Origin: Phyto melanocephala
Taxonomy: Eukaryota > Arthropoda > Insecta > Diptera > Rhinophoridae
Assembly: GCA_941918925.1 (NCBI GenBank)
Contig: OW799236.1
Location: forward strand, 16,281,474 to 16,345,473
Direction: 5' to 3'
DNA: 64,000 nucleotides
Numbering within the stretch: the stretch's first letter is position 1; the number at the start of each line of letters is the position of its first letter. Below the pieces are notes generated by a model. That model was not told where the DNA came from, made no database searches, and saw only the letters and a program-made list of their open reading frames with translations. The position numbers and the translations under genes were made by a program. Below are positions 31,720 through 44,346 of this stretch, one piece after another.

Positions 31720-34593
31720 TACACGCAAAGAAAAAATATGGTTGTGGTAACCATAATCGAAGGGCATCATACTATGATTGAATTGTATGATTATGGTTAA
31801 AAATAATTATGGTTGCCAGTTATCATTATTATGTTTTATTAAAGTATCATTCAATAATCATATATATGACTACAATTGAAGTCGACAATTTTTGCTTTTT
31901 TACGGCAAATTATTATCTTTTGCTATGACATACACATATTGATTATACTTACCAATTAAATTGCAATATTTTTTACAAATATTTTTTACATTTTCTCCTT
32001 TGTTTGTAAATCTTCTTTAATTTTTCAAAATTTTTGTTCATTTTTTTGACATCTCAAACATTTAAAATAATAAAAATTTATTCAGCAAGAAGAAGAACAG
32101 TTGAAATCAAATTATTATTAAAAAAAATCATAGCTTTTTAATTTTGTAATCATACTGTTGTCTCGCTTATTATTTAATGATTATTTTTATACCCGCCACC
32201 AAAAAAATGGTGGGGGTATATTCATTTTGTCATTCCGTTTGTAACACATCGAAATATCCATTTTAGACCCCATAAAGTATATATATTCTGAATCAGGGTT
32301 TGATTTTATGACGATCTAGCTATGTCCGTCCGTCTGTCCGTCTGTTCGTCTGTCCGTCTGTCCGTCTGTTGAAAGCACGATAGAGGTCACACCGAAAAAG
32401 CTAGGGGGCTCAAATTTTGCCAGAATCTTTCTTATAGACAAGGTTTGTTTGGTATTGAAAATGGGCTTAATCGGAATATTAGGAAGAGAGTTATAGCTCG
32501 AAAAGCAAGAGTAGGTCGAAAAAACCGTGTCCTTCAAACATCGAATAAAATGGAATTGTGTCCAAACGCATTAACGTAGACTCATGAAACTTCGAATATA
32601 TATTTCCTGAGTAAAAGCACTATTTCTCCCCGAAAATTGTCTAAATATATGCATTAGGAGAGGAGTTATCGATCAAAATGTACGAAAATTTATACCGCAC
32701 AGTGTATTTTTCGGTATATTTAAAAACAAAAACGTCATAAAAGCAACAAAATTGGATGTACGACTCTGAAATTTTGCACACTTTGCTTATTGGTGAGACG
32801 CTTTTTTGTAACGGAAAATCAATGTGCCACGCCCACTTTTACGCCCACCTCCCATATAACGTTTTACCCAAAATTCATATAATTTCTCAATTTATGTAGA
32901 TTTTGGAATAATAAAGGGCTATATTGAAACATCTCAGTTGTACTCATTCGAAAATACAACTTTGACACGCCCACTATAACGCCCACTTTTCACGTTATAT
33001 ACCGTTAATGAAATTTAAAAGCTCATAAAACCACCAAAATAAGAGGTATTATGATAAAATTTGCTGCATATTTCCCCTTAGGCAATGTCATTACTGTGCT
33101 AGAAAATTGAGTTGCCACGCCCACTTTTACGCCCACCTCCCATATAACGTTTTACTCAAAATTCCTCTAATTTCTCTATTAATAATGATTTTGGATTAAT
33201 AAAGGGCTATATTGAAACACCTAAGTTGTACTCATTCGCCAAAACAACTTTGACACGCCTACTATAACGCCCACTTTTCACGTAATCTACCGTTAATGAA
33301 ATTTAAAAGCTCATAAAACCGCCAGAATTAGAGGTATGATGATCAAATTTGCTGTGTATATCCTTCTAATCAATGTTATTGTTGTGCCAAAAAGTTTAGG
33401 TGACACGGCCACTTTAACGCCTACCTCCCATACAACGGCTTACCTTAAATTCATGTAATTTCTCTATTGACAAAGTTTTTGGGAAAATAAAGGGCTATAT
33501 TGAAATATTTAAGTTGTATTTATTAGTAGAAACTTTATTGACACAGCTACTTTAACACACTTTCATTGAATTTTATTTCATTTAAGGACCGATGTTGTAT
33601 TTAAATAAAACACAAATTATTTAAGATATTATTATTTCTTTTTATAATGATAATATTTGTATGGTTCAATTATGTATTTAACAAAATATCGGCCAAATGG
33701 CCCCCCCATCCTTGGCGCCACTCCTCTATCTGATGGTCGAAATTTTCAATGACAATGTTGATGCTCAATTATTGGGCATGATGATGAGTCGAGGTTGACT
33801 GCTCTTTTGCCACACTATCGCAAAAAACAGCAATAGTTCCCATTCAACGAACTAAGAAGGCATTCACAGATTTTCTAACATTTTATACAGACCTGTTTTG
33901 CAGAAATTTAAATATTTTTTACAATTCTCCCGATTGTGGACGAATTTGAACGATTATGTTGATCAAAAGAATTACGAAGTGCACAAAATGCATTTTGATT
34001 TGAACGCCCATTTTTATAAAAAACCTGAATAACTTTAAAGCGTTGCTCATTTGCGTATCTTTCCACGGATCAAAATGAGTAAGTTTGAGATTGAGAAATG
34101 TCAAGTAAAATGCAGAAAACAAACTTAAAGACTAGGTGTAGTTCACCTTCAACTTGGGCCCTTAAAATTTAACCACCCTCTACAAAGAAAGTGATACATA
34201 TTTTATTATAAAGAGATTATTCCATAATGATTAACAAAATAATAAATATTGTGCTTTAAATGTACACAAAATTGGTGGTGGGTATAAAAGATTCGGCACA
34301 GCCGAATATAGTGCTCTTACTTGTTAATTTTTAATGATTTTGAATATAATGTTATTTTTGTCAAATTAATTTTTTTAAATCATACTATTTTTAAATGATA
34401 ACCATTTTGAAATTTTTACGAAAAGTTATCATTAAATGATACAATTCAAACAAATGCTTGATTATCGTAACAAAATATATGATGAAATGAAACAAAAATA
34501 ACTATTACTTGTTTTCGACAACCAAATATTGTTTTAGAAAAAATAATATGACCGTCGTGATCATGTCGTTACCATGGTTTTTCTGTGCGTGTA
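31720..34593 (+). mobile_element. TA-flanked MITE, copy 1 (split by a DINE-1-like element)
   Basis: The ends are TACACGCAAAGAAAAA and its inverse CTGTGCGTGTA. The element proper (31722-34591) is split: 31722-32187 plus 34326-34591 add up to about 732 bp, the size of intact copies at 35664-36396 (inverted relative to this one) and 57751-58480. TA lies on both sides. The interior includes the palindrome-like GGTTACGACATGATCACGAC class of sequence and an AATCATACTGTTGT segment found in all three. Confidence 0.8.
32188..34325 (+). mobile_element. DINE-1/INE-1-like element, 2.1-kb subtype
   Basis: It begins TATACCCGCCACC and continues with TTTGTCATTCCGTTTG, a CCCCATAAAGTATATATATT box and a CCGTCTGTCCGTCTGT microsatellite. 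The middle repeats CCACGCCCACTTTTACGCCC blocks about 145-300 bp apart. It ends in a hairpin, TTCGGCACAGCCGAA, and CTCTTACTTGTT. All are features of the INE-1/DINE-1 Helentron group. Comparison with uninterrupted MITE copies shows it entered a T-run (GATTATTTT/TAATTT), consistent with Helentron insertion between two Ts. It encodes nothing. Confidence 0.82.
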
Positions 34594-35029
34594 GTTATTT
34601 GTCGGGTAATTTGGACCAGTAGTCCACAATAATATACTTTGAGCGGTCCACATTAGACGAACTTTGGTTTCAATGGTAAACAATTTTTTTACCTATTATT
34701 TCTAAATATATTTAAATACTTACCAAATATATTCAAAACTAGTGTTCACTCTAACTGTATAAAACAACCACACATTAAAATATACTATGTAACTGTATCA
34801 AAAATTTATTTTAACTTAAGCCGAAAAAAAAGTTGACCACGCGCATTAACTTTCAACATTAGACTGAAAAGTCCACATATCAATTACTTACGAAAGCGCA
34901 TGTGCAATTTTCGTTTCAAATGAACGGCAAAACGTACTTCAATGCAGTGTTACCATATCTTTAATAGTTTCTGAAAAAAGACACTGGTCCACATTAAACT
35001 CATAGTCCACAATACCCGAAGTTACTCTA

Positions 35030-35661
35030 AGTGACTGGCTTGAAGGTGAGGGAATTTTTTATATTTTTAGATTTTATTTCCAAAAATCTTTTGCAATAAG
35101 TAAATAAGTACAAAGCATTGGTCATTCTAATAGACTAGTTCCCAAAAAATGTTCAAGTTTTACTTTGGTAGCGAGCTCTTTTTACTCTTTTTAATATTTT
35201 CTGAAGGTAGGCAGAAGTTTTAATATAAAATCCTTAATCGCTGCCATTGATTTGCATTTGAAATAATATTGCCATTTATTGTTAGTTCGATAGGGACTAA
35301 AATTAGAGCAACAATAAAAAAAATATCCTGGAGTGAGTAAAGAAAGATGCGATATATCTCGAGAGAGACGAAAGGGGTCTAGAATTTAGACGAGCTTTAA
35401 TACACAAAACTAGATATCAAGAACATTTCTGATGGTGTACAAGGTGACTGAATGCAGCAGGATTTACTATAGTTGTTAAATCCGGAGTTGCTTCAAAATC
35501 AATCGCTTTTGTAGCCAAGAAAATTAATACATAGACAAAATCAATCCAATGTGTGTGAATTGTTGTAAAATTACCGCCATCCAATGTGAAAGAGGATCAA
35601 CAACTAATTTTGGGATTATGGGATAATGCACGTTTAATAGTAAAACTTTTCGCATATGATG
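35030..35661. other. Non-coding, nothing recognised
   Basis: AT-rich sequence between two mobile elements. Confidence 0.4.
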
Positions 35662-36398
35662 TACACGCAAAGAAAAACCATGGTTACGACATGATCACGA
35701 CGGTCATATTATTTTTTCTAAAACAATATTTGGTTGTCGAAAACAAGTAATAGTTATTTTTGTTTCATTTCATCATATATTTTGTCACGATAATCAAGCA
35801 TTTGTTTGAATTGTATCATTTAATGATTACTTTTCGTAAAAATTTCAAAATGGTTATCATTTAAAAATAGTATGATTTAAAAAAATTAATTTGACAAAAA
35901 TAACATTATATTCAAAAGCATTATAAATTAAAAATAATCATTAAATAATAAGTGAGACAACAGTGTGATTACAAGTTAATCAAGCTATGATTTGTTTTAA
36001 ATAATAATTTGATTTTGATTGTTCTTCTTCTTGCTGAATAAATTTTTATTATTTTAAAAGTTTGAGATGTCAAAAAAAGGAACAAAAATTTTGAAAACTT
36101 AAAGAAAATTTAAAAATAAACGAGAAAATGTAAAAAAATTTTGGTATAAAAATTGCAATTAAATTGGTAAGTACAATCAACATGTGTATGTTACAGCAAA
36201 AGACAATAATTTGCCGTAAAAAGCAAAGATTGTCGATTTCAATTATAGTCATATATATGATTATTGAATGATATTTTAATTAAACATAATAATGATAACT
36301 GGTAACCATTATTATTTTTAACCATAATCATACAATTCAATCATAGTATGTTGCTCTTCGATTATGGTTACCACAACCATATTTTTTCTTTGCGTGTA
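35662..36398 (-). mobile_element. TA-flanked MITE, copy 2 (intact)
   Basis: Element 35664-36396, 733 bp, with CACGCAAAGAAAAA ends and TA on each side. It is in the opposite orientation to copies 1 and 3 and serves as the uninterrupted reference for copy 1. Near-empty site matching supports precise insertion of the DINE-1-like element in copy 1. Confidence 0.82.
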
Positions 36399-37042
36399 TA
36401 GTGACACAAAATTTTATTTTTTAAAACTCTTTAATGTTAATCTATGTGAGAATAAATGGCTAATATGTACCCTTTAAACAAACATACATGTAAGTTATTC
36501 AAAACAAAAACCACGTTAAACGCATTTAGTGCTAATATTAAGAGTTTGTAAATCTCTGGCATTATTGTATGCCAAAATACACACACACACACACGTGAAA
36601 ATCCTTTTATTTTTGTATATTTAAAGGCTTTAATAATCTTTTATGTGTATGCGTGTGTTTAAGTTTTTTTTTCCAAAAGCTGTGAAAAATGTTCTGTGCA
36701 ATTTGATAATTTCATTATATTTTGAAAGTAATTAAAATTAATGCTTTAATAATCGCTCTAAAATGATTATAATCCTTAATTAGTTGAAAAGGAAATTAGA
36801 TTGTTTGGCATTTTATAAAAAAAAACAAAATAATAATAGAATCAAGTGTTGTTGTTTCTTTTACACGCATCAAATATCATTAAAATGTTTGGGTAAGAAC
36901 CTACAAAGGATAAACATTGTTTCCAAGAGTTTATGAGGTGCAATGCTAAACAATTTTAATTACCTTTTTTGTAATATTTTTATTTAACTTTTTTTGGTTG
37001 TTACAATGGCTGTCAAAATTGAATAGTGAAATTTAAAAATGT
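36399..37042. other. Non-coding with a short (CA)n tract
   Basis: Nothing recognised apart from a (CA)n run near 36580-36594. Confidence 0.4.
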
Positions 37043-37152
37043 AAAGGGTGTGTCTGTGAGAATGCAATTTTTAAATTTAGTATCACATTTTTTTCCAAGT
37101 GGCAACTCTGAATTACGGCAGTTGTCAAATATATTTAATAACATTATTTAAA

Positions 37153-37700
37153 ATAGAGTTCAAGGCGAATTCAATATCAGGTGATATCATCCCTGCAACA
37201 AACACAAAAAGGCCAAGAGAATGTCAAAACACAAAAAAACAAATTTTTTGTTTACTTTTAATTAAAATTTTATTTTTATAAATTTACGCGAAAATTTTCA
37301 AAAAAAATAAGTATTTTTAATTTATAACATAAATTTGTGCCAGTTTATATTACATATTTGTGTTTTATATCACATTTTTCACAATTTTCACAAGTTTTAA
37401 TCACTAGGACAAACACAACGGAAATTTTGCATTTTCTGAATTAAAAACATTACAAATGTTGTTTATTCAAATTATAAAATGTGTTTTACTTATTTTCCAA
37501 TAAGTTATTGCACAAATATTAGAATTTTTTAAATTTTTTCCCACAATTTTACCACTTTTATAAAAATTTTCAATTAACGCACATACAAATTAATTTAAAT
37601 GTAAACAAACTTTGACATTGAGCCGTAAAAATAAAACGAGCAAAAAACAATCAGCTGGCTTCTTAACATCACCTAATGTTGAATTCGCCTTGATAGAGTT
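37153..37700. mobile_element. hAT-like MITE, 532 bp, with 8-bp target duplication
   Basis: The element covers 37161-37692. It starts CAAGGCGAATTCAATATC and ends in the inverse, GATGTTGAATTCGCCTTG read as ATGTTGAATTCGCCTTG. ATAGAGTT is directly repeated at 37153-37160 and 37693-37700. An 8-bp duplication with CA-starting termini fits the hAT superfamily. The interior is AT-rich with no reading frame. It is inserted in the 5' part of the Tc1-like element. Confidence 0.85.
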
Positions 37701-38339
37701 CTTTACATTAGAACAACTCATTATAATTCTAAGAACTTATTACAAAAATTTGGAAAGTCGATAAAGTGCATCTAATGTGTCGATCTCTCGAAGAGTTGTC
37801 AAAACATTTCAAGCAACTGGGTCCTTTAGGGACAGGAAGACTATTGCACGTCCACATGCTGTTCGGCCTGTTGAAAAATTGCTGTTGTAAACAATAGTGT
37901 AGCAGTAAACACGAAAGCATCAATTTGGTATCGTTTTCAATAACTTCAAATTCCATGAAACACTACGCAGCAGATATTGACAAAAAAAACCTCCGCCTTT
38001 ATGCGCACAAAATTCAACTTACTCAGGAGCTCGAAAACAGCAGACCAAGGAAAGCGCCGGCGATTTGTTCAATGGGTAATTTAGTTTAGTAAAGTCAACA
38101 CCAATTATGCGAAAAAAAGTCTTCTTTTCAGTTGAAGCGCATTTTTACCTGAATGGCTTCGTGAATACACAAAATTGTTGAATTAAAGAAATAAAGAAAT
38201 CATCATGCACTTCATGAGAAACAACTGCACCCACAACGAGCAACAGTCCGATGCAGATTTTGGTCAGACGGCATATTTGGGTCTTACTTTTTTTATGATG
38301 AGGCCGAAATCACAGTGATTATGAATGTCATTCGTTCCG

Positions 38340-39045
38340 TATTGTGGTGCCATAATCAGACGATGGTGTCAGCTTGGGTTTAATTCATAACTCTCATCAA
38401 AAGCCGCTGTGATCATATTGAGCAGCTCAATCATGTCACAGGAAGCAATCTTACATACATTAATTCTTGGTTCGAGTAGATGTACATACCTTGCTAAAGA
38501 GCTCGGAATATCTATCAATTATTACTCTTTTGTCGCTAGAATGGTATAAATTAATCAGCCACGGAATCAAACGTGCAGTCTAAAGTAAACCATAGAACTC
38601 ACTATGTAACTAAATACTACTGTTGAATGATTGGGCTAAGTTCACAGTAGCGCCTCTATATTGTGAGCAGCAGCCATTAAACCATCATTCTCTATTTCTG
38701 TTTTGGCGGCAGTTAACTGATGGCATACCACGGTCAAAAATCAGATATTAAGCCACCTCTGTTGCTATTATCGAACTTAGGAGTAACTTCACCCAACTTG
38801 TATATTATTCGAATAGATTTTACTAATTATTAAACTAGACAAATTTCTTAAAGGTTACTGATTCCCGCGATACCAGAAAACACTCTGGTCAGCTTCGAAT
38901 AATTACCCTGACCAGAGTCTTTATTCTCCTAAGTTATGGCACCAAAGTACCGGAGGTGTTGGTCCTACCACACATTCTAATACTGACAATACATCTTAGG
39001 CTGGGACTAGCCAGAGGTTCATGCCCCCGGGGGATACATTCGTCA
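38340..39045. other. Unclassified insertion in the Tc1-like transposase
   Basis: This stretch separates the VMNVI block from the FWPQ block of the transposase. It is less AT-rich than its surroundings and contains CTCTGGTCAG/CTGACCAGAG as a short inverted pair (about 38890-38920). No terminal repeats or domain are recognised. It could be a fragment of another retroelement. Confidence 0.35.
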
Positions 39046-39237
39046 TAGAAACACGATAATGAATTTCTTCTGGCCTCAACAGGACGGCATGTTATTTCAG
39101 AAAGATGGCGACACCTGCCCTACCGTTCATAAAACAATCCATTTATTGCAGCAACGATTTTCAGAACAAAAAATTCGTATTTCAACTGATCATCACGATC
39201 ATGTGATTAAGCGCCTTTCGATTTTGTCCTTTGTAAA

Positions 39238-39529
39238 ATCTTAGGTGTAGGCAAATAAACTAGAGACAATTTCTGAGTTCAAATCCGATAGCCAAGCATT
39301 AACGATGAGACAGAATCACATTTTTATGAAAAAGTCATGGTAAATTTCATGACATGAATAATGTCCTGTCATTAGAGCCGTGAATCTTAGGTCTATGAAA
39401 ATAAACCATAGACAATTTCTGAGCTCAAATCCGATAGCCAAGCTTTAACGATGAGACACAGTCACATCTCTTTGAAAAAGTCATGGTAAATTTCATGACA
39501 TGAATAATGTCCTGTCATCTGAGCCGTGA
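39238..39529 (+). repeat. 146-bp tandem duplication in the transposase 3' end
   Basis: Units 39238-39383 and 39384-39529 share ATCTTAGGT, GACAATTTCTGAG and TCATGGTAAATTTCATGACA in order with about a dozen changes. Each encodes a broken copy of the transposase C-terminus (RTISELKSDI-like, then VMVNFMT). Confidence 0.8.
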
Positions 39530-39699
39530 ATGCCATTTAACGGATATTTTATATAATACGTAATCGAAACATGTCTTCTTTACTATTTAATAAAAAAAAC
39601 ATCACAACTGTCTAAAAGAATTCTTTTTGTTTTAATAAAAAAAATGCATTCTTAAATCATTGTTGCATAAACAGGTTGTAAATCCTTTCCTTATGGTTT

Positions 39700-40570
39700 A
39701 CTAGCCAAACCCGGCGCGCGTTGCTACGCCCTTTAATGAATCGAAATGCATTCTGAATTTTAATTAAATATCAAGTGCAAAAACCTAAAAATTATAATTT
39801 TTTATGGGCGTGGCATTGCCCACTTTTCTAGTCACGAAATTGTAAAGTCATAACAGCTCAATATGTGTGCAAAGTTTCAGAAGAATCGGACCAGTGCAAG
39901 TACCTCAAAATTAAAATTGTTTTTATGGGCGTGGCCCTGCCCACTTTCCTAATTACGAAATTGTAAAGTCATAACAGCTCAACATGTGTGCAAAGTTTCA
40001 GAATAATCGGTCCAGTGAAAGTACCTCAAAATGATACCTTTTTTTATGGGCGTGGCACTGCCCACTTTTCTAATCACGAAATTATTGAGTGATGACAGCT
40101 CAATATGTGTGCAAAGTTTCAGAAAAATCGGCCTGGTGCAAGTACCTCAAAATTATAGCCTTTTTTTATGGGCGTGGCCCCGCCCACTTTTTTAGTCACA
40201 AAATTATAAAGTCACGACAGCTTAATAGGTGTGCAAAGTTTCAGAAAAATCGGTCCAGTGCAAGTACCTCAAAATTAAAACTTTTTTAGGGGCGTGGCCC
40301 CGCCCACTTTTCTTATCACAAAATTATTGAGTCATGACAGCTCGATATGTGTGCAAAGTTTCAGAAAAATCGGTCAAGTGCAAGTAGCTAAAACTGATAA
40401 CTAATTTTTTATGGGCGTGGCCCCGCCCACTTTTTTTCATCCATAGACACTCCCCGGTATGTGTACAACAACTTACCAAAGTTTGAGCCCGATCGGTTTT
40501 ATAGTTTCAGAGTCTATAGCTAACACACACACACACACACACAGAGTTTCACTTTTATATATATAGATAG
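39700..40570 (+). repeat. Interspersed element with six 122-bp internal repeats
   Basis: A head reading ACTAGCCAAACCCGGCGCGC is followed by six units of 121-123 bp. Each begins with ATGGGCGTGGC (39804, 39925, 40046, 40168, 40288 as AGGGGCGTGG, and 40411) and contains a CCCACTTTT box, a TCATGACAGCTCAATATGTG-like box and AAGTTTCAGAAAAATCGG. The tail is (CA)n, then AGAGTTTCACTTTTATATAT and ATAGAT. The CG-containing head and TATATA-GAT tail look like a defined mobile element that is common in arthropods. I cannot name its family. No coding potential. Confidence 0.75.
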
Positions 40571-41829
40571 ATGTAGGTATTGTGCATATTTTCTATTGCC
40601 TAACTAAAAGGGTGTATAAAAATAAAAAAAATTTACTTGCATACTTTGTCTTATATTTTTTTCTCTATTAAAAAAAAAAAGACTTCTTATAATGTTATTT
40701 ACAACACCTGCTGGTTTTCTTATTAAGTGCTCAATTGGAAGTATTTGTGTTTTTTTTTATTTTGGTTCTCTCTTTTTAAACTTAACTGCCCTTTAAGTTG
40801 CAACTTCCCTTCGTTAAAGTAAGTAGTTTTTAACATTGTGTTTAAGCCCTCTTCACAGCTACTTTTCATGTTTTATCAAGTTTGTGAAGAGAATGAAAAA
40901 AGCGTATAACTTTCTTCTTACACAGTAAGGTCACATATGAGGGTCACTTAACCAGAAAAGGGTTTAAATATTACGGCAGTTTCAGAGTCTTGCTCTTTTC
41001 CACCACTTGCTTGCTATGATATCTACTGACATACTTATTGCTGTAACTGCTACGGTAACAAGTTTTATTTATAGTTGTGGCTACTTGTAGTTAAAGTAAC
41101 AAAATTGTTGCTGTCTGAGCTGTTTTGTAGTTTTTATTAGATTCCCCGTTGTCACTTAATTATTACATTCCCCCAGCAATTACTTACCACTTATGTGTGA
41201 AAATTGCTTTAACTATAACTTGGGGCCCATTTAATGCATTAAATGTTATAAAGCAAGTTATAAACTAAATTTTTTTTATAACTCATAAACAAATTGTTTA
41301 TAAATGTGATGACAAATTATGGGAAGATGCGATTGTTTTAAATTCGTGGGTTTTAAGTTAATTTCTTAAGAATTGTTTGCGGATTTTGTAGCTGGAATAA
41401 ATTAATTTTATTTGTCTACCTTTCCCATATGGATAAAAATTTACCAAGTAAGCTGTATAAGACAAGACGTGTTTAAGTTGCTTTAGTTTATTTCTTTAAT
41501 TTCGTTCATATTTAGTAAATATTTGCCTAAATAAACGAAACCACTTTGTTTCCTTTTGCAAATATTTATTTCTTTACTACTATGTTATCTTTCACACAAA
41601 ATAAAATCAAAGAAGTAATAATAATAAAAAGCACTACTAATTTAATTTTAAGCATTTGTTCAAAAGTTGTCAGCATATCGACCCCTATGCACGAAATAAT
41701 CGTATATTACGCTTTTGTAGAAATCGACTTTTCTGTGCAAATTGGTTCTACATCGATTAGTCAATCTGCTGATAAAATATTATAGCGATAACTGTTTTAG
41801 TTATGGAGATAACACTGTCTGTTTATATG
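40571..41829. other. Non-coding, nothing recognised
   Basis: AT-rich. The frame at 41546-41785 has no recognisable domain. Confidence 0.4.
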
Positions 41830-41893
41830 TTATTGCATGACTGAATTACTGAAGGCTATATAAGATTCGGCACGGCCGAACACTCTTACTTGT
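41830..41893 (+). mobile_element. 3' end fragment of a DINE-1-like element
   Basis: TATTGCATGACT, then TATATAAGATTCGGCACGGC with the hairpin partner CCGAA and CTCTTACTTGTT. Only the 3' end survives, and a few bases between hairpin and tail are lost compared with other copies. Confidence 0.75.
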
Positions 41894-44346
41894 TTTTATT
41901 ATAATTGTAATTTTTAAAATATTCGCTGCAACTTGGCAGGAGCGCCACTGTGGTTTATAGTTTATTCGAACATATGTACGCCTGAAGACAACCCCACCAA
42001 AGTCCAATGGTTATTATATCGCACTTCTCGATAGAAATATTACTTCATCTGCTATGTGGAATGTAGCGATGTCTGGTTAAAATACATATCTCAAGAAAGG
42101 AGCTTTTGAATATTTTAAGCACTGCATTTTTTTAAATAGGACACCGCATATGAAAATCATGCCGTCTAGAAGCGCTTTTGGCAGTTACGTTTTTTGACGT
42201 GATATTTTCGTAGTCTATGTCATCCAATTTAGGCAAAAATAAATTAGTTATTATCAAAACTAATCGCACCCCTTTGAACCGGGTTCATCACGTAGCAATA
42301 TTTAGTGTTGCAATTGTCACATTTTATTGCGTGAATAGAAATTGTAACGTGTAGACCGTATATTGCCATGTGTAGCAATTTATTGCGCAATCATTTCTTT
42401 GCTGATTGCTTCAGCAATTGTTGTATTAGTTCTTTATATATTTAATCTAATAGGGTCTAATATTATTAATGTAAATAAAACAATTGAAGTTTTATTACAT
42501 TTTATTATTGCCGCAATGTTGACAGCTCATTGCTGTAAGTTGCAATAAAGTGCCGTTATTTTGCCGAAGTGTTTGCTTATGCCTAGAAATGAAAATTGCG
42601 TAGTTCTCTGGTCAACGTCGTTCTCAAAGATATATAGATAAATTACAACGTCAGCCTAAAATTCACAACAAACCCTGACTTTTTTGGAATGTATTGGATG
42701 CTCTTAGATCTTATGTGAAGTGGTGTTAACCCATTTTAAAAATTTAATTTGCTTATTAAAAACATGTTCTGGTGGCTAAAGATGATTTTTTTAATACAAC
42801 GGTCCCCAACAGACCCATATTGATAAAACAATTTTATCATCAGTGAATGTTTTTGGACGTTTTATCGGTTCATGGTGAATTACAAAAAAAAAACTGATTA
42901 AATGCCTGACAATTCGGCTATCAATTTGACCGTTATCAATTGTCGAAGTTCACAGGTCCCTGCTGAAAGACCAAAATATTCTGAAATCATGCGTGGAGGA
43001 GAACTACAGTTTTGAGTACATCAGACATATGTATGTATGTTAAAAGCAGAATTGAAAATATTATTTAAATCAATATTTGACCTACGCAGTTTTCATTTAA
43101 GGTAAACTGTACTTATATAGAATTATTTCAAATTAAAGATTTCAAAAAACATGGAAAAAAATTTCGTTAGGGGGGAAGGATCCGAGATATCATAAATGAC
43201 ATATTAAATATGACGATAGATTAAACAGTCAACCAGGGCAAAAATAAAGCCACAGTCAAGCCATAAACAACGATATGCGATACGATGAGATCGAACTTAA
43301 AATGGCAGCGCTATATATAAATAGCAACAATTGCTGTATTTTGGGGCGTGGCAAAATAGTTTTTTACCTGTTTTAGAAACTTTTTTTCGACCCACCTTAG
43401 CATCCACCCTTGTCCATGCCTCACTAAAACTACATTTTTGACATATAAAATTCACTCATTTCAAGAATTTGCTTAAAAAATTCGGTTTCAAAAAAAATAT
43501 GTTTGTACAGACATGCATACCAAAAGCCTCAAATTACAAAATAAGCCTAATTTCTCATGTATGTAACTTCAACCAAAAATATATCTGTATTTATGTCTCA
43601 TATCCTTAAACACATTACAAACATACATACACATTTAATACGGCTGAGATTCAGAAGGTCATTAAAATCAACATATGAGTTACAAAATGCTTTAGCTCAT
43701 TCGTAAATTGATGCCGTTGTTTACAAAAGCCCTAGAATTTTTGAACTCATTTAAAATCGCATTATAAAAAAAGGAGCAAAAACGTAACAAAACATAAATG
43801 TTTGTTAATGGTTAAGCTCATACAAAAATTAAACTAGTCTGTATACAAACAAAAATTGTGAAAACACGAAATCATAAATAAATTCTTAAGCCCTTCTATT
43901 CATATGTGGTGTTGGGAACTTTTTTTTAGCAGTTAAAACGAAATAAAGAAAAAACGAAAGGATTTGGTTATATCCCTTTTACTCTTGTCATTACAGGCTT
44001 TAATGTATGAAATTTTACTCCTTATGAAAACATATAAGGAGGCACACATTAAAACCATTTTATATATTTAACACATGACGTTATAGGGAAACCTCAAAAA
44101 TGTTTTTTAAAAAGGATCTCTTTTTGATGTGTTTGTTTTCATAAAGCCTGCCTAAAATATATTATTTAAAATTCTAAAAATGTATGTATGTGTGCCTGTA
44201 TGTGTGTATGTATGAATGTAGGTACATAAAAGGAAAAAGATTTTTCTTGTATGTGTTTAACAAATTTATAAAATTTTTTTGTCAGTAATTTCTACTTCAA
44301 AGGAGTTCTACATATTTTAAATAAATGTAAACATACACACATATAT
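41894..44346. other. Non-coding, nothing recognised
   Basis: About 2.4 kb of AT-rich sequence. The frame at 42363-42548 is hydrophobic but short and matches nothing known. Confidence 0.4.

Larger units (their letters stand above)
31391..35029. mobile_element. TIR element with nested insertions (outermost layer)
   Basis: TAGAGTAACTTCGGGTAATG at 31391 and its inverted partner CACAATACCCGAAGTTACTCTA ending at 35029 (22 bases split as CACAAT ACCCGAAGTTACTCTA) define an element of about 0.77 kb once the inner insertions are removed. The termini could include a TA duplication, as in Tc1/mariner elements. The interior repeats short GTCCACATTA/AGTCCACAATA boxes. No transposase is readable. Confidence 0.65.
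37043..39540 (+). pseudogene. Tc1/mariner-like transposon, broken and interrupted twice
   Basis: The 5' end AAGGGTGTGTCTGTGAGAATGC aligns with the reverse complement of the right end of the 44347-45522 copy. Transposase pieces run in order: an HTH-side block ATGSFRDRKTIARPHAVRP (about 37805-37865), LRLYAHKIQLTQELE (about 37990-38035), a VFFSVEAHFYLNGFV block (about 38120-38165), then TSNSPMQILV and the QQDG region FWPQQDGMLFQKDGDTCPTVH (39062-39130), ending in a duplicated C-terminus. A hAT-like MITE (37161-37692) sits upstream. About 700 bp of unclassified sequence (38340-39045) splits the catalytic core. Stops and frameshifts are frequent, so the gene is dead. Confidence 0.75.

Noticed and set aside
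32316..32537. 73-codon frame ending TDGQTDRRTDGQTDG
   Set aside because: It is a translation of the GTCTGTCC microsatellite inside a DINE-1-like element.
41546..42548. Two frames at 41546-41785 and 42363-42548
   Set aside because: Short, hydrophobic because of T-rich composition, with no recognisable domain or gene context.
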